Shown: positions 44,239 to 53,266 of the stretch, in pieces
Numbering within the stretch: the first letter of the stretch is position 1
Layout: each line of letters opens with the position of its first letter
Assembly (NCBI GenBank): GCA_015057665.1
Contig: SVDY01000002.1
Location: 106,952 to 170,951 of the forward strand
Direction: 5' to 3'
Length of the DNA: 64,000 bases
Source of the DNA: Lachnospiraceae bacterium
Lineage (GTDB): Bacteria; Bacillota; Clostridia; Lachnospirales; Lachnospiraceae
Position numbers and translations under genes: made by a program
Notes under the pieces: model-generated
Told to the model about the DNA's origin: nothing
The model's input: the letters and a program-made list of their open reading frames with translations, nothing else
Database searches by the model: none

Positions 44239-45540
44239 TTATACAAGACCGGACATCATTGGTAAACCTAATGTGAAGAATGGTACATAAGTTACCAGCA
44301 TGAGACCAATTAAGATAAATGCATAGTAAAGTAACATATGAGGCATTACTTTACCTAAAGATGTCTTACCAAGCTTAATTGCTACGAATAATGTATTACC
44401 TACTGGAGGTGTAATGTTACCGATACATAAGTTGTAGATTAAGATAAGACCGAACTGTACTGGGTGCATACCAAATCCCTTAACGATAGGAAGGAATAAT
44501 GGTGTGAAGATAAGGATCGCTGGTGTAACGTCCATGAATGTACCTGCAACAAGAAGGATTACGTTCATGATAAGAAGAAGGATAATCTGGTTATCTGTGA
44601 TTCCTAATAATGCACCGGAGATAGCCTGTGGAATCTGTGTGAAAGCCATAACCCATCCGAGGATGTTAGATACACCGATAAGGAAGATAACCATACCGGA
44701 CATCTTAGCCGCTTCAACAGTTGCATCCCATAAAGATTTAACAGTAATGTTTTTGTAGAATACACCTAAGATAAGAGCATATACTACAGCGATAGCAGAA
44801 CCTTCTGTCGCTGTGAAAATACCGCCGATGATACCGCCGATAACAACTACAATAAGAGAAAGAGCTGGGATAGCTGCAAGTGTTGCTTTACCAAGGTTGG
44901 ACCAGCTGAATTTACCAGCCTGGCCTTTGTAGCCTTTTCTTGTTGCGATGATTAATGCACCGATAATACAAGCGCCTGCCCAGATAAGTCCAGGAACATA
45001 ACCTGCAAGGAAGAGTGCTGCTACGGATGTACCACCAGATGCTAAGGAATATGTGATCATAGCATTGGATGGTGGAATAAGAAGTCCGGATGGAGCAGAT
45101 GCTGCGTTTGTTGCAGCGGATACAGCTGGATCATAACCAGCTTCTTCTTCACCTTCACGAACCATACTACCTACAGCTGCTGCAGCTGCGGAAGCAGAAC
45201 CGGAGATAGCTCCGAAAAGTGCGTTAGCACCGATGTTTGTTACTAAAAGAGATCCTGGTAATTTACCAAGGATTGCAAGTACGAAGTCTACGATACGTTT
45301 AGCAATACCGCCCTGGTTCATTAAGTTACCAGCGAGAATGAAGAAAGGAATCGCTGTTAAACTGAACTTACTCATACCTACGAATGTTCTCTGTGCTGCT
45401 GTTAATACCGCTACATCAAGTGGAACGGACTGTAAGATAGCTGCAAGAGAAGAAATAGCAATCGCGTAAGAGATTGGAACACCAATTACAAGAAAGATCG
45501 CCATTACGATAAGAATTGTAAATAATGCTTGCCATGCCAT
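44239..45540 (-). CDS. dctM: TRAP transporter large permease
   Basis: A 433-residue membrane protein with about 12-13 spans that forms the transport channel of a Na+-driven TRAP system. The SSLAAILQ, FFILAGNLMNQGGIAKRIVDF, GSASAAAAAVGSM and LIPPSNAMITYSLASG segments are typical of DctM/SiaM. I start it at the ATG at 45540 with GGAGGG 8 bases upstream, one base after the dctQ stop. It is the last gene of dctPQM and is followed by a strong terminator. Confidence 0.93.
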   Translation of the reverse strand: MAWQALFTILIVMAIFLVIGVPISYAIAISSLAAILQSVPLDVAVLTAAQRTFVGMSKFSLTAIPFFILAGNLMNQGGIAKRIVDFVLAILGKLPGSLLVTNIGANALFGAISGSASAAAAAVGSMVREGEEEAGYDPAVSAATNAASAPSGLLIPPSNAMITYSLASGGTSVAALFLAGYVPGLIWAGACIIGALIIATRKGYKGQAGKFSWSNLGKATLAAIPALSLIVVVIGGIIGGIFTATEGSAIAVVYALILGVFYKNITVKSLWDATVEAAKMSGMVIFLIGVSNILGWVMAFTQIPQAISGALLGITDNQIILLLIMNVILLVAGTFMDVTPAILIFTPLFLPIVKGFGMHPVQFGLILIYNLCIGNITPPVGNTLFVAIKLGKTSLGKVMPHMLLYYAFILIGLMLVTYVPFFTLGLPMMSGLV

Positions 45541-45541
45541 A

Positions 45542-46051
45542 CTAGCGTCCCTCCTTCTCTGTTTCGTCTGCTGCACCTAATTTGATGTTTCCTTTTGCAA
45601 TATCAATAATGTTAAGTACTGTATAGATAAGATTTAACACACCACATACAGGTAACATAATATAGAATACACCAACTGGTACGCCTAAGGAGGATGTCAT
45701 CTGTCCCATAGCAAGGGATACGATCTGAACACCACCGTAGAGTAAGATAACAACTGCAAAAGTACAAGCAACTAATTCACCAAAGATTGCAAGTGCTTTC
45801 TGTGCGCCAAGACCCATTTTTTCAACGAGAATTGGAATGTTCATATGTCCGCGTTCGCCTGTTACTAAAGCTGCTCCGAAAAGGGAAGACCAAGCGAAGA
45901 GGTATGCAACTAATTCTTCAGACCAGGAAGAAGGGTTGCCTAAGATATAACGTGTAAATACCTGCCAGCAAGTTAAAAGAACCATTGCGAGGAAACTTGT
46001 TCCTGCCAGCACGTTTAAAATTGTATTTAATAATTTTCTAAGCTGACTCAT
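45542..46051 (-). CDS. dctQ: TRAP transporter small permease
   Basis: A 169-residue membrane protein with four spans (about 12-35, 48-68, 87-108 and 128-150). The NPSSWSEELVAYLFAWSSLFG segment around the second span is typical of DctQ. It forms the heterodimeric permease with DctM and lies between dctP (14 bases) and dctM (1 base). Its C terminus ends in an acidic tail. Confidence 0.92.
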   Translation of the reverse strand: MSQLRKLLNTILNVLAGTSFLAMVLLTCWQVFTRYILGNPSSWSEELVAYLFAWSSLFGAALVTGERGHMNIPILVEKMGLGAQKALAIFGELVACTFAVVILLYGGVQIVSLAMGQMTSSLGVPVGVFYIMLPVCGVLNLIYTVLNIIDIAKGNIKLGAADETEKEGR

Positions 46052-46065
46052 AATTTCCTCCTCTA

Positions 46066-47094
46066 TTATTCTGCTACTGCACGATACTGTTCGTTGTAAG
46101 CTGTGATTTTAGCATAGATATCTTCAAGGATTGCATTGCCTTTAACTACGCTGTCATGAATTGGCATACATGCTTCCTGGAAAGGAGCTGTATCAGGATA
46201 GTAGAAATTAACGCCCATTTCGTTCTGAGCTTTGTTCTTAGCGTTTTCAACAGCTTTTGTCCATTCTTCACGCTGAACTTTGTTAATTAACTTGAATCCT
46301 TCTTCGAATACTGCGTATTCTTCTTCTGGAAGACCATTTAAGAATGCAACGTTACCAAGTAAGAGGTCTGGCACCATCTGATGCATGTCATAAGAGTAGT
46401 GTTTACAAACATCGCCATGACCGTTATCTGTTAAAGCCATTTCGTTGTTTTCAGCACCGTCGATAATATTAGACTGAAGTGCTGTGTAAACTTCACCGAA
46501 GCCCATAGGTGTTGCAGAACCGCCGAACGCATTCATCATAGCGATGTTAGTTGGGGACTGCTGTACACGGATTTTAAGACCTTTTAAGTCTTCCGGTTTT
46601 TCGATTGGTTTGTCTACTGTGTAGAAGTTACGAGTACCTGCATCAAGCCATGTTACTGTTCTGAAACCAGCGTCTTCTGTAGCAAGGAAGATTGGGTCTG
46701 TAAGACTTGGATCATCCATAGCTGCATGATAAGCTTCTGCACTGGAGAATAAGAATGGTAAGTTGAAGATACTGTAGTTTTTGCTGAATGTTTCCATAAT
46801 AGCATTGGATGCGATTACGAAGTCGATCGCACCTGTCTGTGTGAGCTGTACCATCTCGTTCTGAGATCCTAATAACTCACTTGGATAAACCTGAACTTCA
46901 TATTTTTCACCAAGTTCAGAGTTGTTGATGTAGTCTGCAAATGCTTCCAGAGCGATGTGGCTAGGATGCGCTGTAGACTGGTTGTGACCAATACGTACAA
47001 TTCTCTTGGAGCTTCCTGCGCCGCCGCAACCAGCAAATACGCCGGCGATGAGCATCAGAACGCAAAGAACTGCAAGACTGCGTCTCATTTTCAT
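46066..47094 (-). CDS. dctP: TRAP transporter substrate-binding lipoprotein
   Basis: A 342-residue extracellular binding protein with lipobox FAGC (Cys23). The DctP fold starts at IVRIGHNQSTAHPSHIALEA, and the carboxylate-binding arginine lies in LKIRVQQSPTN, followed by GGSATPMGFGEVYTAL. Such proteins bind organic acids such as C4-dicarboxylates, sialic acid or uronates; the ligand is not clear here. An AAGGAGG site precedes the ATG. It opens the dctPQM operon, directly downstream of a LytS/YesN-type two-component system. Confidence 0.92.
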   Translation of the reverse strand: MKMRRSLAVLCVLMLIAGVFAGCGGAGSSKRIVRIGHNQSTAHPSHIALEAFADYINNSELGEKYEVQVYPSELLGSQNEMVQLTQTGAIDFVIASNAIMETFSKNYSIFNLPFLFSSAEAYHAAMDDPSLTDPIFLATEDAGFRTVTWLDAGTRNFYTVDKPIEKPEDLKGLKIRVQQSPTNIAMMNAFGGSATPMGFGEVYTALQSNIIDGAENNEMALTDNGHGDVCKHYSYDMHQMVPDLLLGNVAFLNGLPEEEYAVFEEGFKLINKVQREEWTKAVENAKNKAQNEMGVNFYYPDTAPFQEACMPIHDSVVKGNAILEDIYAKITAYNEQYRAVAE

Positions 47095-47379
47095 AAGTAA
47101 TTCCTCCTTATAATTAATACTAGTAATATTATAAATTAATTGAATTATTCATAACATCGGAATTTTTTAAGAAAATTAGTACAATATTATCTAGTCTTAT
47201 GCAAAATGCATATATTTTTTTCTACTTCTTCCCTGTAATTCTCACAGTATTTTACAATTCTTAATCATGCTTAAGAACAAAGTGTACGATGCACACTCTC
47301 GCGACTGTCCGTTTCTTCATGCAGAGCACACTTTGCCGCACGAGCAGTTTGCGTAAGCAAAACTTTCCACTTTGCGAGC
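47095..47379. other. Control region between the two-component system and dctP
   Basis: About 285 bases. The part next to dctP (47095-47260) is very A/T-rich and lacks a good -35/-10 pair, as expected of a promoter that needs the AraC-type response regulator. The part from 47270 is GC-richer and joins dispersed repeat copy B. No gene is seen. Confidence 0.5.
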
Positions 47380-47432
47380 TGCGATCCTTGCGGAGCATTT
47401 TTATTCTATAGAAACGAAGTTTCTTTTAGAAT
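47380..47432. repeat. Dispersed hairpin repeat, copy B
   Basis: TGCGATCCTTGCGGAGCATT leads into the imperfect hairpin ATTCTATAGAAAC-GAA-GTTTCTTTTAGAAT. The GCGATCCTT and GAGCATTTTT blocks recur in copy D and the hairpin in copies A and D. A further ~110 bases to the left (from 47270) are GC-richer than the surroundings and may be part of the same element. Confidence 0.65.
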
Positions 47433-47439
47433 AAAAAAA

Positions 47440-47464
47440 CAGGCAGAGAATAGAACTCCACCTG
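47440..47464 (-). terminator. Terminator of the response-regulator gene
   Basis: CAGG and GAG arms pair with CTC and CCTG around TTCTATT, with an internal TG mismatch, and seven T residues follow on the minus strand. It overlaps the end of the regulator gene region (4 bases past the stop). Confidence 0.6.
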
Positions 47465-47467
47465 ATT

Positions 47468-48256
47468 TTATTTTGTCCACTTTTCATTCATTTTTTTCTT
47501 ACGGTATTCTGTCGGTGTAAGTCCGGTCGCACGCTTAAACACACGGGCAAAATAATTAGAATCCGGATATCCGCAGGAAATACCAACTACCTTTACATTA
47601 GTAAGAGGATCTTCCAGCATACTTTTTGCTTTTTCCATGCGGTGATTTGCCAGATATGTTGTAAAGTTTACTTTAAAACACTGTTTAAATAACTTACAGA
47701 AATAAGATTCGGAATAGTTCATGATATTGGCGATATCATGCATGGAAATCTCTTCCGTATAGTGCTCCATAATGTAACTTTCCACTTTTTCTTTCAAAAG
47801 GGAGAAACGAATATCCTCCGCATCTTCAAATTCGGACTGTTCTTCCTTTTGAATCTCTTCCGGCACTTCTGAAACATAATTCTGATCAACATGCCACATG
47901 GCTTCCTCTATGGTCAAAAACAATTCTTTCTCATCATAAGGTTTTAACAAATAGTCCAGTGCTTTCACACGGATTGCCTGTTTTGCGTAAGAAAAATCAT
48001 CATAAGCAGTAAGGAAAATGATAACACAGTTACGATTGTTCTCACGCATTATCTTTGCAGCTTCCAAACCATCTACTCCCGGCATCTCAATATCAAGAAT
48101 TGCAATCTTGATTTCTTCCTGTTCAAACAGCTCGATTGCTTCCCGTCCTGTTCTCGCTTCATATAATTCTACATTGTCCCCAAAGGCTTTGGTAAGACTT
48201 TTACAGAGTACTCTTCTTTCAATCGATTCATCATCTGCGATTAAAATTTTATACAT
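47468..48256 (-). CDS. Response regulator, YesN/AraC type
   Basis: A 262-residue regulator with a receiver domain (phosphoacceptor Asp55 in ILDIEMPGVDG, conserved lysine in YLLKPYDE) and a C-terminal AraC-type DNA-binding domain (about 165-260, ending GLTPTEYRKKK). It overlaps the histidine kinase gene by 8 bases. Downstream lies dctPQM, so it probably turns on TRAP uptake when the kinase senses the substrate. The binding site cannot be read with confidence. Confidence 0.92.
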   Translation of the reverse strand: MYKILIADDESIERRVLCKSLTKAFGDNVELYEARTGREAIELFEQEEIKIAILDIEMPGVDGLEAAKIMRENNRNCVIIFLTAYDDFSYAKQAIRVKALDYLLKPYDEKELFLTIEEAMWHVDQNYVSEVPEEIQKEEQSEFEDAEDIRFSLLKEKVESYIMEHYTEEISMHDIANIMNYSESYFCKLFKQCFKVNFTTYLANHRMEKAKSMLEDPLTNVKVVGISCGYPDSNYFARVFKRATGLTPTEYRKKKMNEKWTK

Positions 48257-49748
48257 GCTTGCCCTCCTTCAATTGTTTCTGCGGAATCATCAGGCTGACA
48301 GTTGTTCCTTGTCCCTGTGTACTGCTTACCTTAACATTTCCGTTTTCATACATCATATCGACTCGCCGGCTAATATTGCCAAGACCGATTCCTCTCCCCG
48401 AGTTATTTATCTTTAATAATTTTTGATTCAATTTTTCTAATGTCTCTTTATCGATTCCCACTCCATTATCGGATATATCAATATAGAGCATGCTTTCTTC
48501 TTCCCAGATGTGAATTCTGATTATTCCGCCTTCTTCCAGAGAAGACACACCGTGGACAAATGCATTCTCAACAATCGGCTGTAATGTAAAAGAAGGAATT
48601 CTAGCTTTGTTTTCATCTACTTCTACAATCTTTTCATACTGAATACGGTTATCAAAACGCATCTGCTGAATATAGATATAATCATCTACAACAGCTAATT
48701 CCTGTTCCAGATAAACTTCCTGCTCCACTGTTCTTAAATTATAACGGAACAGATTGGCAAGGCTTAATGTCATTCGGTCCGTCACATCTGCGTCTTCCAG
48801 TTTTGCCATACCGGATATCATGTTGAGTGTATTAAATAAGAAGTGAGGATTCACCTGAGACTTTAAAACCTCAAGCTGGGCCTGTTCAAAACGCTGCTCC
48901 AATTCAAGCTTTTCCATCTCTTCCTGATGCAGTAGTTCAGCCATCAGATTCTTATCTTCCAGCGTATAGATATATTCTATCGTTGTTTCTTTCATCTTAT
49001 TATAGGCCTGAACCAGTTCACCAATTTCGTCTTTGTTCTCTACCACAAGAGGTCTTACATCGAACTTACTGTCTGCCATCTTTCTTGAATCATCTGCAAT
49101 CATAAGAATTGGTCCAATGATAGCATCAGATACATAACGCCAGATCAGAACAGCAAACAGGAAAACTAACATGCCGGTTACAACAACCCATATGTACAGA
49201 GTATTTAATGTTGCCACTCTTTCTTCATATACAGAATCCCACTGTTCCAGTGTGACCTGCACAAGCTTACTGGCATAAAAAGAAAGACTTTCCTGCATTT
49301 CAAGCACCTCATACATAGAGTCAATATATGACTCATCCGTCTCGGAAAGCTCTATTACCTTATCTCTGTATTTTACATAACCCTTGTATCCACTGATAAC
49401 ATTCCAGGTACGGGCATACCTTTCTTCACCCAGTTTTTCATAGTTAAAAGGCAATGCATGGATACATTGGTCACAAGCAGACACAGCATTCTCATAAGCC
49501 GTTTTATTTTCATCTGTTCGATTTCGTATATATGCAATAAAAGTCTCTTGTTCTTCTTTAATCACTTCCAGAAGTTCATTGTAAACGGAATTGTTCTCCA
49601 TTACCCCTTCAAATTCATTTAACCCGGATATGCCAAAATAACTGATCATACACTGGGATAATACCATAATTGCAATGGAAACAGAAATCAATATAAACCA
49701 TTTATCCTTGATGGATGTTTTACTCCATCGTTCTTTGACTTTATACAT
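48249..49748 (-). CDS. Sensor histidine kinase, YesM/LytS type
   Basis: A 499-residue membrane kinase. It has two spans (about 17-36 and 184-204) that bracket a ~147-residue external helical sensor, a HAMP domain (about 205-260), a coiled coil, the phosphoacceptor His302 in SQVNPHFLFNTLN and a C-terminal HATPase domain (VENAFVHG, DNGVGI, GRGIGLGN). The ATG at 49748 follows AGGAG by 7 bases; the frame is open to 49772. It pairs with the response regulator that overlaps its end. The external part could interact with a DctP protein. Confidence 0.92.
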   Translation of the reverse strand: MYKVKERWSKTSIKDKWFILISVSIAIMVLSQCMISYFGISGLNEFEGVMENNSVYNELLEVIKEEQETFIAYIRNRTDENKTAYENAVSACDQCIHALPFNYEKLGEERYARTWNVISGYKGYVKYRDKVIELSETDESYIDSMYEVLEMQESLSFYASKLVQVTLEQWDSVYEERVATLNTLYIWVVVTGMLVFLFAVLIWRYVSDAIIGPILMIADDSRKMADSKFDVRPLVVENKDEIGELVQAYNKMKETTIEYIYTLEDKNLMAELLHQEEMEKLELEQRFEQAQLEVLKSQVNPHFLFNTLNMISGMAKLEDADVTDRMTLSLANLFRYNLRTVEQEVYLEQELAVVDDYIYIQQMRFDNRIQYEKIVEVDENKARIPSFTLQPIVENAFVHGVSSLEEGGIIRIHIWEEESMLYIDISDNGVGIDKETLEKLNQKLLKINNSGRGIGLGNISRRVDMMYENGNVKVSSTQGQGTTVSLMIPQKQLKEGKHV

Positions 49749-49850
49749 ATTGTTACTCCTAAAGAATCGCACAATTTTTTTTATTTTACCATATCTTATC
49801 CTATTCTTCTACTGGACGAATTTAACTTTTTTCGATATTTTTCATGTAAA

Positions 49851-49889
49851 GAAACGGATAATCTGTCTTTTGACAAACCATCCGTTTTC
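49851..49889 (-). terminator. Terminator of the alpha/beta hydrolase gene
   Basis: AAACGGAT and ATCCGTTT arms with an inner GTC/GAC stem form a long hairpin on the minus strand, followed by a T-rich stretch. It lies 20 bases past the hydrolase stop and isolates the kinase gene. Confidence 0.7.
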
Positions 49890-49909
49890 TATCTTATCGT
49901 ATATCAAAT

Positions 49910-50908
49910 TTATATTCTGTTTGGAATTTCTTTCAATTTATTCCCAATGTCGTCTACAACCTCCTGTGGAACCTTCATAAAACGCAGTGCCCCTTTTAAC
50001 TGCATGGAACTGACTGCTTTTAACATTTCTTCTTCATCCATGCCTTTTGCAAAATCTCCCATCGCCTCGATTGCTTCCGGAAATCTCATCAGATGGCCGA
50101 TGGTACAGTCAAGGTTTAAATAAGCATCACTGTCTCCGCTGAAATGGCCTTTGCATTTTGGTTTGCTCATCTCACCATCGCCAAAATCGCCGAACATATC
50201 TTTGAGCCATTCAATGCTGTCTTCCACCCATCTGTGGGCTCTGTTACAGATCGGTTTGCCAGGGGTCAAAGCACTGGAATTGCCGATGGTAAATCCATGA
50301 GGACCATAAGCATAAATGTGGCTTTCAAAGGAAATATCTGCTTTCTCCAGGGCGTCTATAAATTCAATACTATTTTTAATCGGCACAAGGTCATCCGTTC
50401 TTGTGGCAAACACAAAACAAGGACAGGTGTTTTTATCTACATAAGGAGTTGTATCAGGAGCAGTCATATTACAGGCTTTTACATCATGCCCGGTCACCGC
50501 ATAACCGAGAATGGCTGCATTTGGCCGTTTCTTACTCATGGTTGCCGCCGCTGCAGCAAGATGACCTCCTGCTGAAAAACCTGCCACAGCCACCTTATCT
50601 GTATAGACATTCCAGTCTTCCCTGCTTCGGATCAGTTCCATTGCCTGTTCCACATCTTCAAGTGGATTGGGCCAGCTGCTATGTTCCGCCACGCTATATC
50701 TTAATATGAAGGCCTGATATCCTGCCTGAAGATAGGAAAATGCAACCGGATCTGCTTCTCTGTCAGAACAGTACTGATATCCCCCGCCAGGAAGAATCAG
50801 GACGGCCGGACGTTTTGTAATATTGGCGAATTTACCGCCTACCTGCTGGGTATAGGCTGTTAAAGTGACATTTCGTTCTTTATTTATAATAATAATCTCT
50901 GTTTTCAT
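49910..50908 (-). CDS. Alpha/beta hydrolase (acetyl-esterase-like) with C-terminal extension
   Basis: A 332-residue esterase. The first ~240 residues form an alpha/beta hydrolase with oxyanion motif LPGGGYQYCSDREAD, nucleophile Ser112 in GFSAGGH, acid Asp in RTDDLVP and His in GPHGFT; the pattern resembles BD-FAE-like carbohydrate acetyl esterases. The last ~90 residues (from about FGDFGDGEMSKP) are an extra helical segment of unknown role. No signal peptide is seen, so it works in the cytosol. A GGGAAGG site precedes the ATG. A terminator separates it from the carboxylesterase gene upstream. Confidence 0.85.
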   Translation of the reverse strand: MKTEIIIINKERNVTLTAYTQQVGGKFANITKRPAVLILPGGGYQYCSDREADPVAFSYLQAGYQAFILRYSVAEHSSWPNPLEDVEQAMELIRSREDWNVYTDKVAVAGFSAGGHLAAAAATMSKKRPNAAILGYAVTGHDVKACNMTAPDTTPYVDKNTCPCFVFATRTDDLVPIKNSIEFIDALEKADISFESHIYAYGPHGFTIGNSSALTPGKPICNRAHRWVEDSIEWLKDMFGDFGDGEMSKPKCKGHFSGDSDAYLNLDCTIGHLMRFPEAIEAMGDFAKGMDEEEMLKAVSSMQLKGALRFMKVPQEVVDDIGNKLKEIPNRI

Positions 50909-50964
50909 AGCAATTTCCTTCCCATATTTTTTTTAAGTATAACATATAAGAAGGAAATAAAAAA

Positions 50965-50982
50965 GGGAGTGTTGCCACTCCC
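50965..50982 (-). terminator. Terminator of the GPH-amidohydrolase-esterase transcript
   Basis: GGGAGTG (50965-50971) pairs with CACTCCC (50976-50982) around TTGC, and the minus strand continues with TTTTTTATTT. It lies just past the carboxylesterase stop. Confidence 0.8.
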
Positions 50983-50989
50983 CAAATTT

Positions 50990-52366
50990 CTATTCTCCAA
51001 CTGCTTTATTGGTAAACATGGTATACCAAAGTTTCAGTTTATTTGTTTTCCCCATCTTAGGCATCTTTTCTCCCCAAATCATAATTTTGTCCTGAGGTTT
51101 TGTAGTTGGTTTCCAGATATCAGAACCTTCTTCATTTGGATTGCCTGTTTTAGCAAAATTACAAAGTGCTGTCACCATTGCATCACTTATTTTGTAATCA
51201 TGCTTTGTAAATGGTCTCCAGCAGTTAGAAAGCGTTCCAAAGAAATACCAAAGTTCACTGGAATGCCATGCTCCGCACTGATCGCCAGGAAGCTGACGGT
51301 CAAAGAACCAGCAGTAACCCGTTTTTTTCTTTTGTTCATCCTGACGGATACACCAGTTTTTGGCCATATCAGCAATGATTGGAGGAGCCATATCCTGACT
51401 GGTAGATCCCATCATATATGGGATGTTTTTCTGAAGTCCTGCATTTGCAGCTTCCATTCCGGAATGGGTAAGAGCATGACCATCGATACAAGGAGATGCA
51501 ACCATGCCGTATTTTGGACTGGTTTTTTTTAGTTTCTGCCATGCTTCAAACAAAATGGAAACATCAAGTCTTCGAAGTTCTTCTACATTGCTGCATCCCA
51601 CTTCTTCCATCACCTGTTTCCAAAAAGGAAAGCGGTCCTTTGTTGTGGCTGAGCTGTTCATCAGCTTGCTTACACCGCCGCCGCTATTCATGACAGCCTT
51701 TGCAAACATACCATCCGTCAACGGGCTGATGCAAAGATTCTGCACACTCATAGCCCCGGCACTCTGTCCCATTACCGTAATATTATCCGGATTTCCGCCA
51801 AATTCCCTGATGTTATCTCTCACCCACTGAAGAGCTGTAATCTGATCATACATGCCATAATTGCCTGTATGTCCTGTTTCTTCTTCCAATTCAGGAAGGC
51901 AGAGATATCCCATTGGTCCGAGACGGTAATTACAGGTAACAGCAATCACACCTTTTAAAGGCCATACCGGTCCGTCAAAATGTTTCTCGTGGCCGCAGCC
52001 TCCCGTATAGCCGCCGCCATGAATATAGAAAATAACTGGAAGGTTATCTCCCAGCACAGCATTTTCCGGCGTCCAGATATTTAAGAAAAGACAGTCATCG
52101 TCATAAGTATATGTCTCTCCTTTACGGAATTCATTATAGTAAAATGCTTTCTCCGGAACTTCTTCTTCGTTATAGAAAGTTCTTGGCTGATAACTGCAGT
52201 TACCGTATTTTGTTGCTTCATAAACTCCATCCCAGTGTGTCACAATAGATGGGTATTCCCATCTTCCTGCAGTAGCATAACGGATTCCTTTATAAGCCGT
52301 TACCCCTTCCCACTGGCATGCAGTGCCACGGATATCTCCGCATTTCGTAGTAATTATTTTTTTCAT
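50990..52366 (-). CDS. Carboxylesterase, type B family
   Basis: A 458-residue cytosolic esterase of the type B (pNB-esterase-like) family. The oxyanion motif HGGGY (116-120), the nucleophile Ser202 in GQSAGAMS and a His in GAWHSSEL near residue 370 are present, as is the DCLFLNIWTP signature (91-100). No signal peptide is seen. Its ATG overlaps the amidohydrolase stop (ATGA), so they are coupled. With the GPH symporter and amidohydrolase it should degrade an imported ester; the substrate is unknown. Confidence 0.9.
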   Translation of the reverse strand: MKKIITTKCGDIRGTACQWEGVTAYKGIRYATAGRWEYPSIVTHWDGVYEATKYGNCSYQPRTFYNEEEVPEKAFYYNEFRKGETYTYDDDCLFLNIWTPENAVLGDNLPVIFYIHGGGYTGGCGHEKHFDGPVWPLKGVIAVTCNYRLGPMGYLCLPELEEETGHTGNYGMYDQITALQWVRDNIREFGGNPDNITVMGQSAGAMSVQNLCISPLTDGMFAKAVMNSGGGVSKLMNSSATTKDRFPFWKQVMEEVGCSNVEELRRLDVSILFEAWQKLKKTSPKYGMVASPCIDGHALTHSGMEAANAGLQKNIPYMMGSTSQDMAPPIIADMAKNWCIRQDEQKKKTGYCWFFDRQLPGDQCGAWHSSELWYFFGTLSNCWRPFTKHDYKISDAMVTALCNFAKTGNPNEEGSDIWKPTTKPQDKIMIWGEKMPKMGKTNKLKLWYTMFTNKAVGE

Positions 52367-53226
52367 AACCCAAACACCCTCTGCGCATTGCCCCAGCAGA
52401 TTAATTCATAGGCTTCTCTGGTTAATCTTCCGGCTTCCACCTGTTCATCAAGCCATGCACCAAGTGGAAATACCATATCAGAATTGACCATATCTGTGGC
52501 AAAGAATAACCGGTCTTTGTAAGTTTCCAAAAACCAAAGTCCAAACTCCGGATCACGCATGATTGCCTGACCTGCACTGTTTGCGCTTAGATCACCGTAA
52601 AGATTTGGATATTTAGCAAACAGTTCCGGCACCCGGCCGCCCGGAACAACAGGACCTTTTCCCCAGTTGTTTCTCTCTTCCTTTGTATCAGGAGCGTCAC
52701 CGCTCATCTCAATCCAGAATGCCTGACTGTGTCCTAATAGAATCAGATCCGGATACTTTTGAAGAATGCCCTCCAATAAAGGAAGTCTTGGTTCATCTAC
52801 CACACCGTAACTGAATCCTTCTTCCGGACTCATATGAATCGTCACCGGCATGCGAAGACTCTGGGCCGCGGCAAAAACAGTCTGCAAAAAAGTATGGTCA
52901 AGACGTTTGTTAATCGTAAGTTCGCCAACACCTACCGCACCCTGCCTCTTATATTCAGCCATTCTGTCATAGATACTACCCTGATTCTTTTCATCAAACA
53001 TACACATCCAGCCAAAATGCTCCGGATATTTCTGTGCAATCTTACGGCAGGTACTGTTCTTGCCAAAGGGAATCTTCTTCTCTCCGCTTGACATGAGCAC
53101 TGCTTTCCCAATGCCCAGTTCCTCCATGTGGGCAATCATCTTTTCCGGACCGGAAAGATTTATCTTTCCGATCTTTGGAAGATTCATTGTTGTCATAATA
53201 TGCATATGTAAATCAATTTTTTTCAT
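52363..53226 (-). CDS. Amidohydrolase-2 family hydrolase or decarboxylase
   Basis: A 287-residue TIM-barrel enzyme. Metal-ligand candidates are HMHI (7-10), the TIHMSPEEG region near residue 135, LGHSQAFW near 165 and the Asp of FFATDMVNSD near 240. Relatives include resorcylate decarboxylases and lactone hydrolases; which reaction occurs cannot be told. It lies 40 bases after the GPH symporter gene and overlaps the carboxylesterase start by four bases, so the products are made together. Confidence 0.85.
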   Translation of the reverse strand: MKKIDLHMHIMTTMNLPKIGKINLSGPEKMIAHMEELGIGKAVLMSSGEKKIPFGKNSTCRKIAQKYPEHFGWMCMFDEKNQGSIYDRMAEYKRQGAVGVGELTINKRLDHTFLQTVFAAAQSLRMPVTIHMSPEEGFSYGVVDEPRLPLLEGILQKYPDLILLGHSQAFWIEMSGDAPDTKEERNNWGKGPVVPGGRVPELFAKYPNLYGDLSANSAGQAIMRDPEFGLWFLETYKDRLFFATDMVNSDMVFPLGAWLDEQVEAGRLTREAYELICWGNAQRVFGL

Positions 53227-53266
53227 TGCATTTCCCTTCCTTCATCATCAATGTAAGGAAAAAGTA

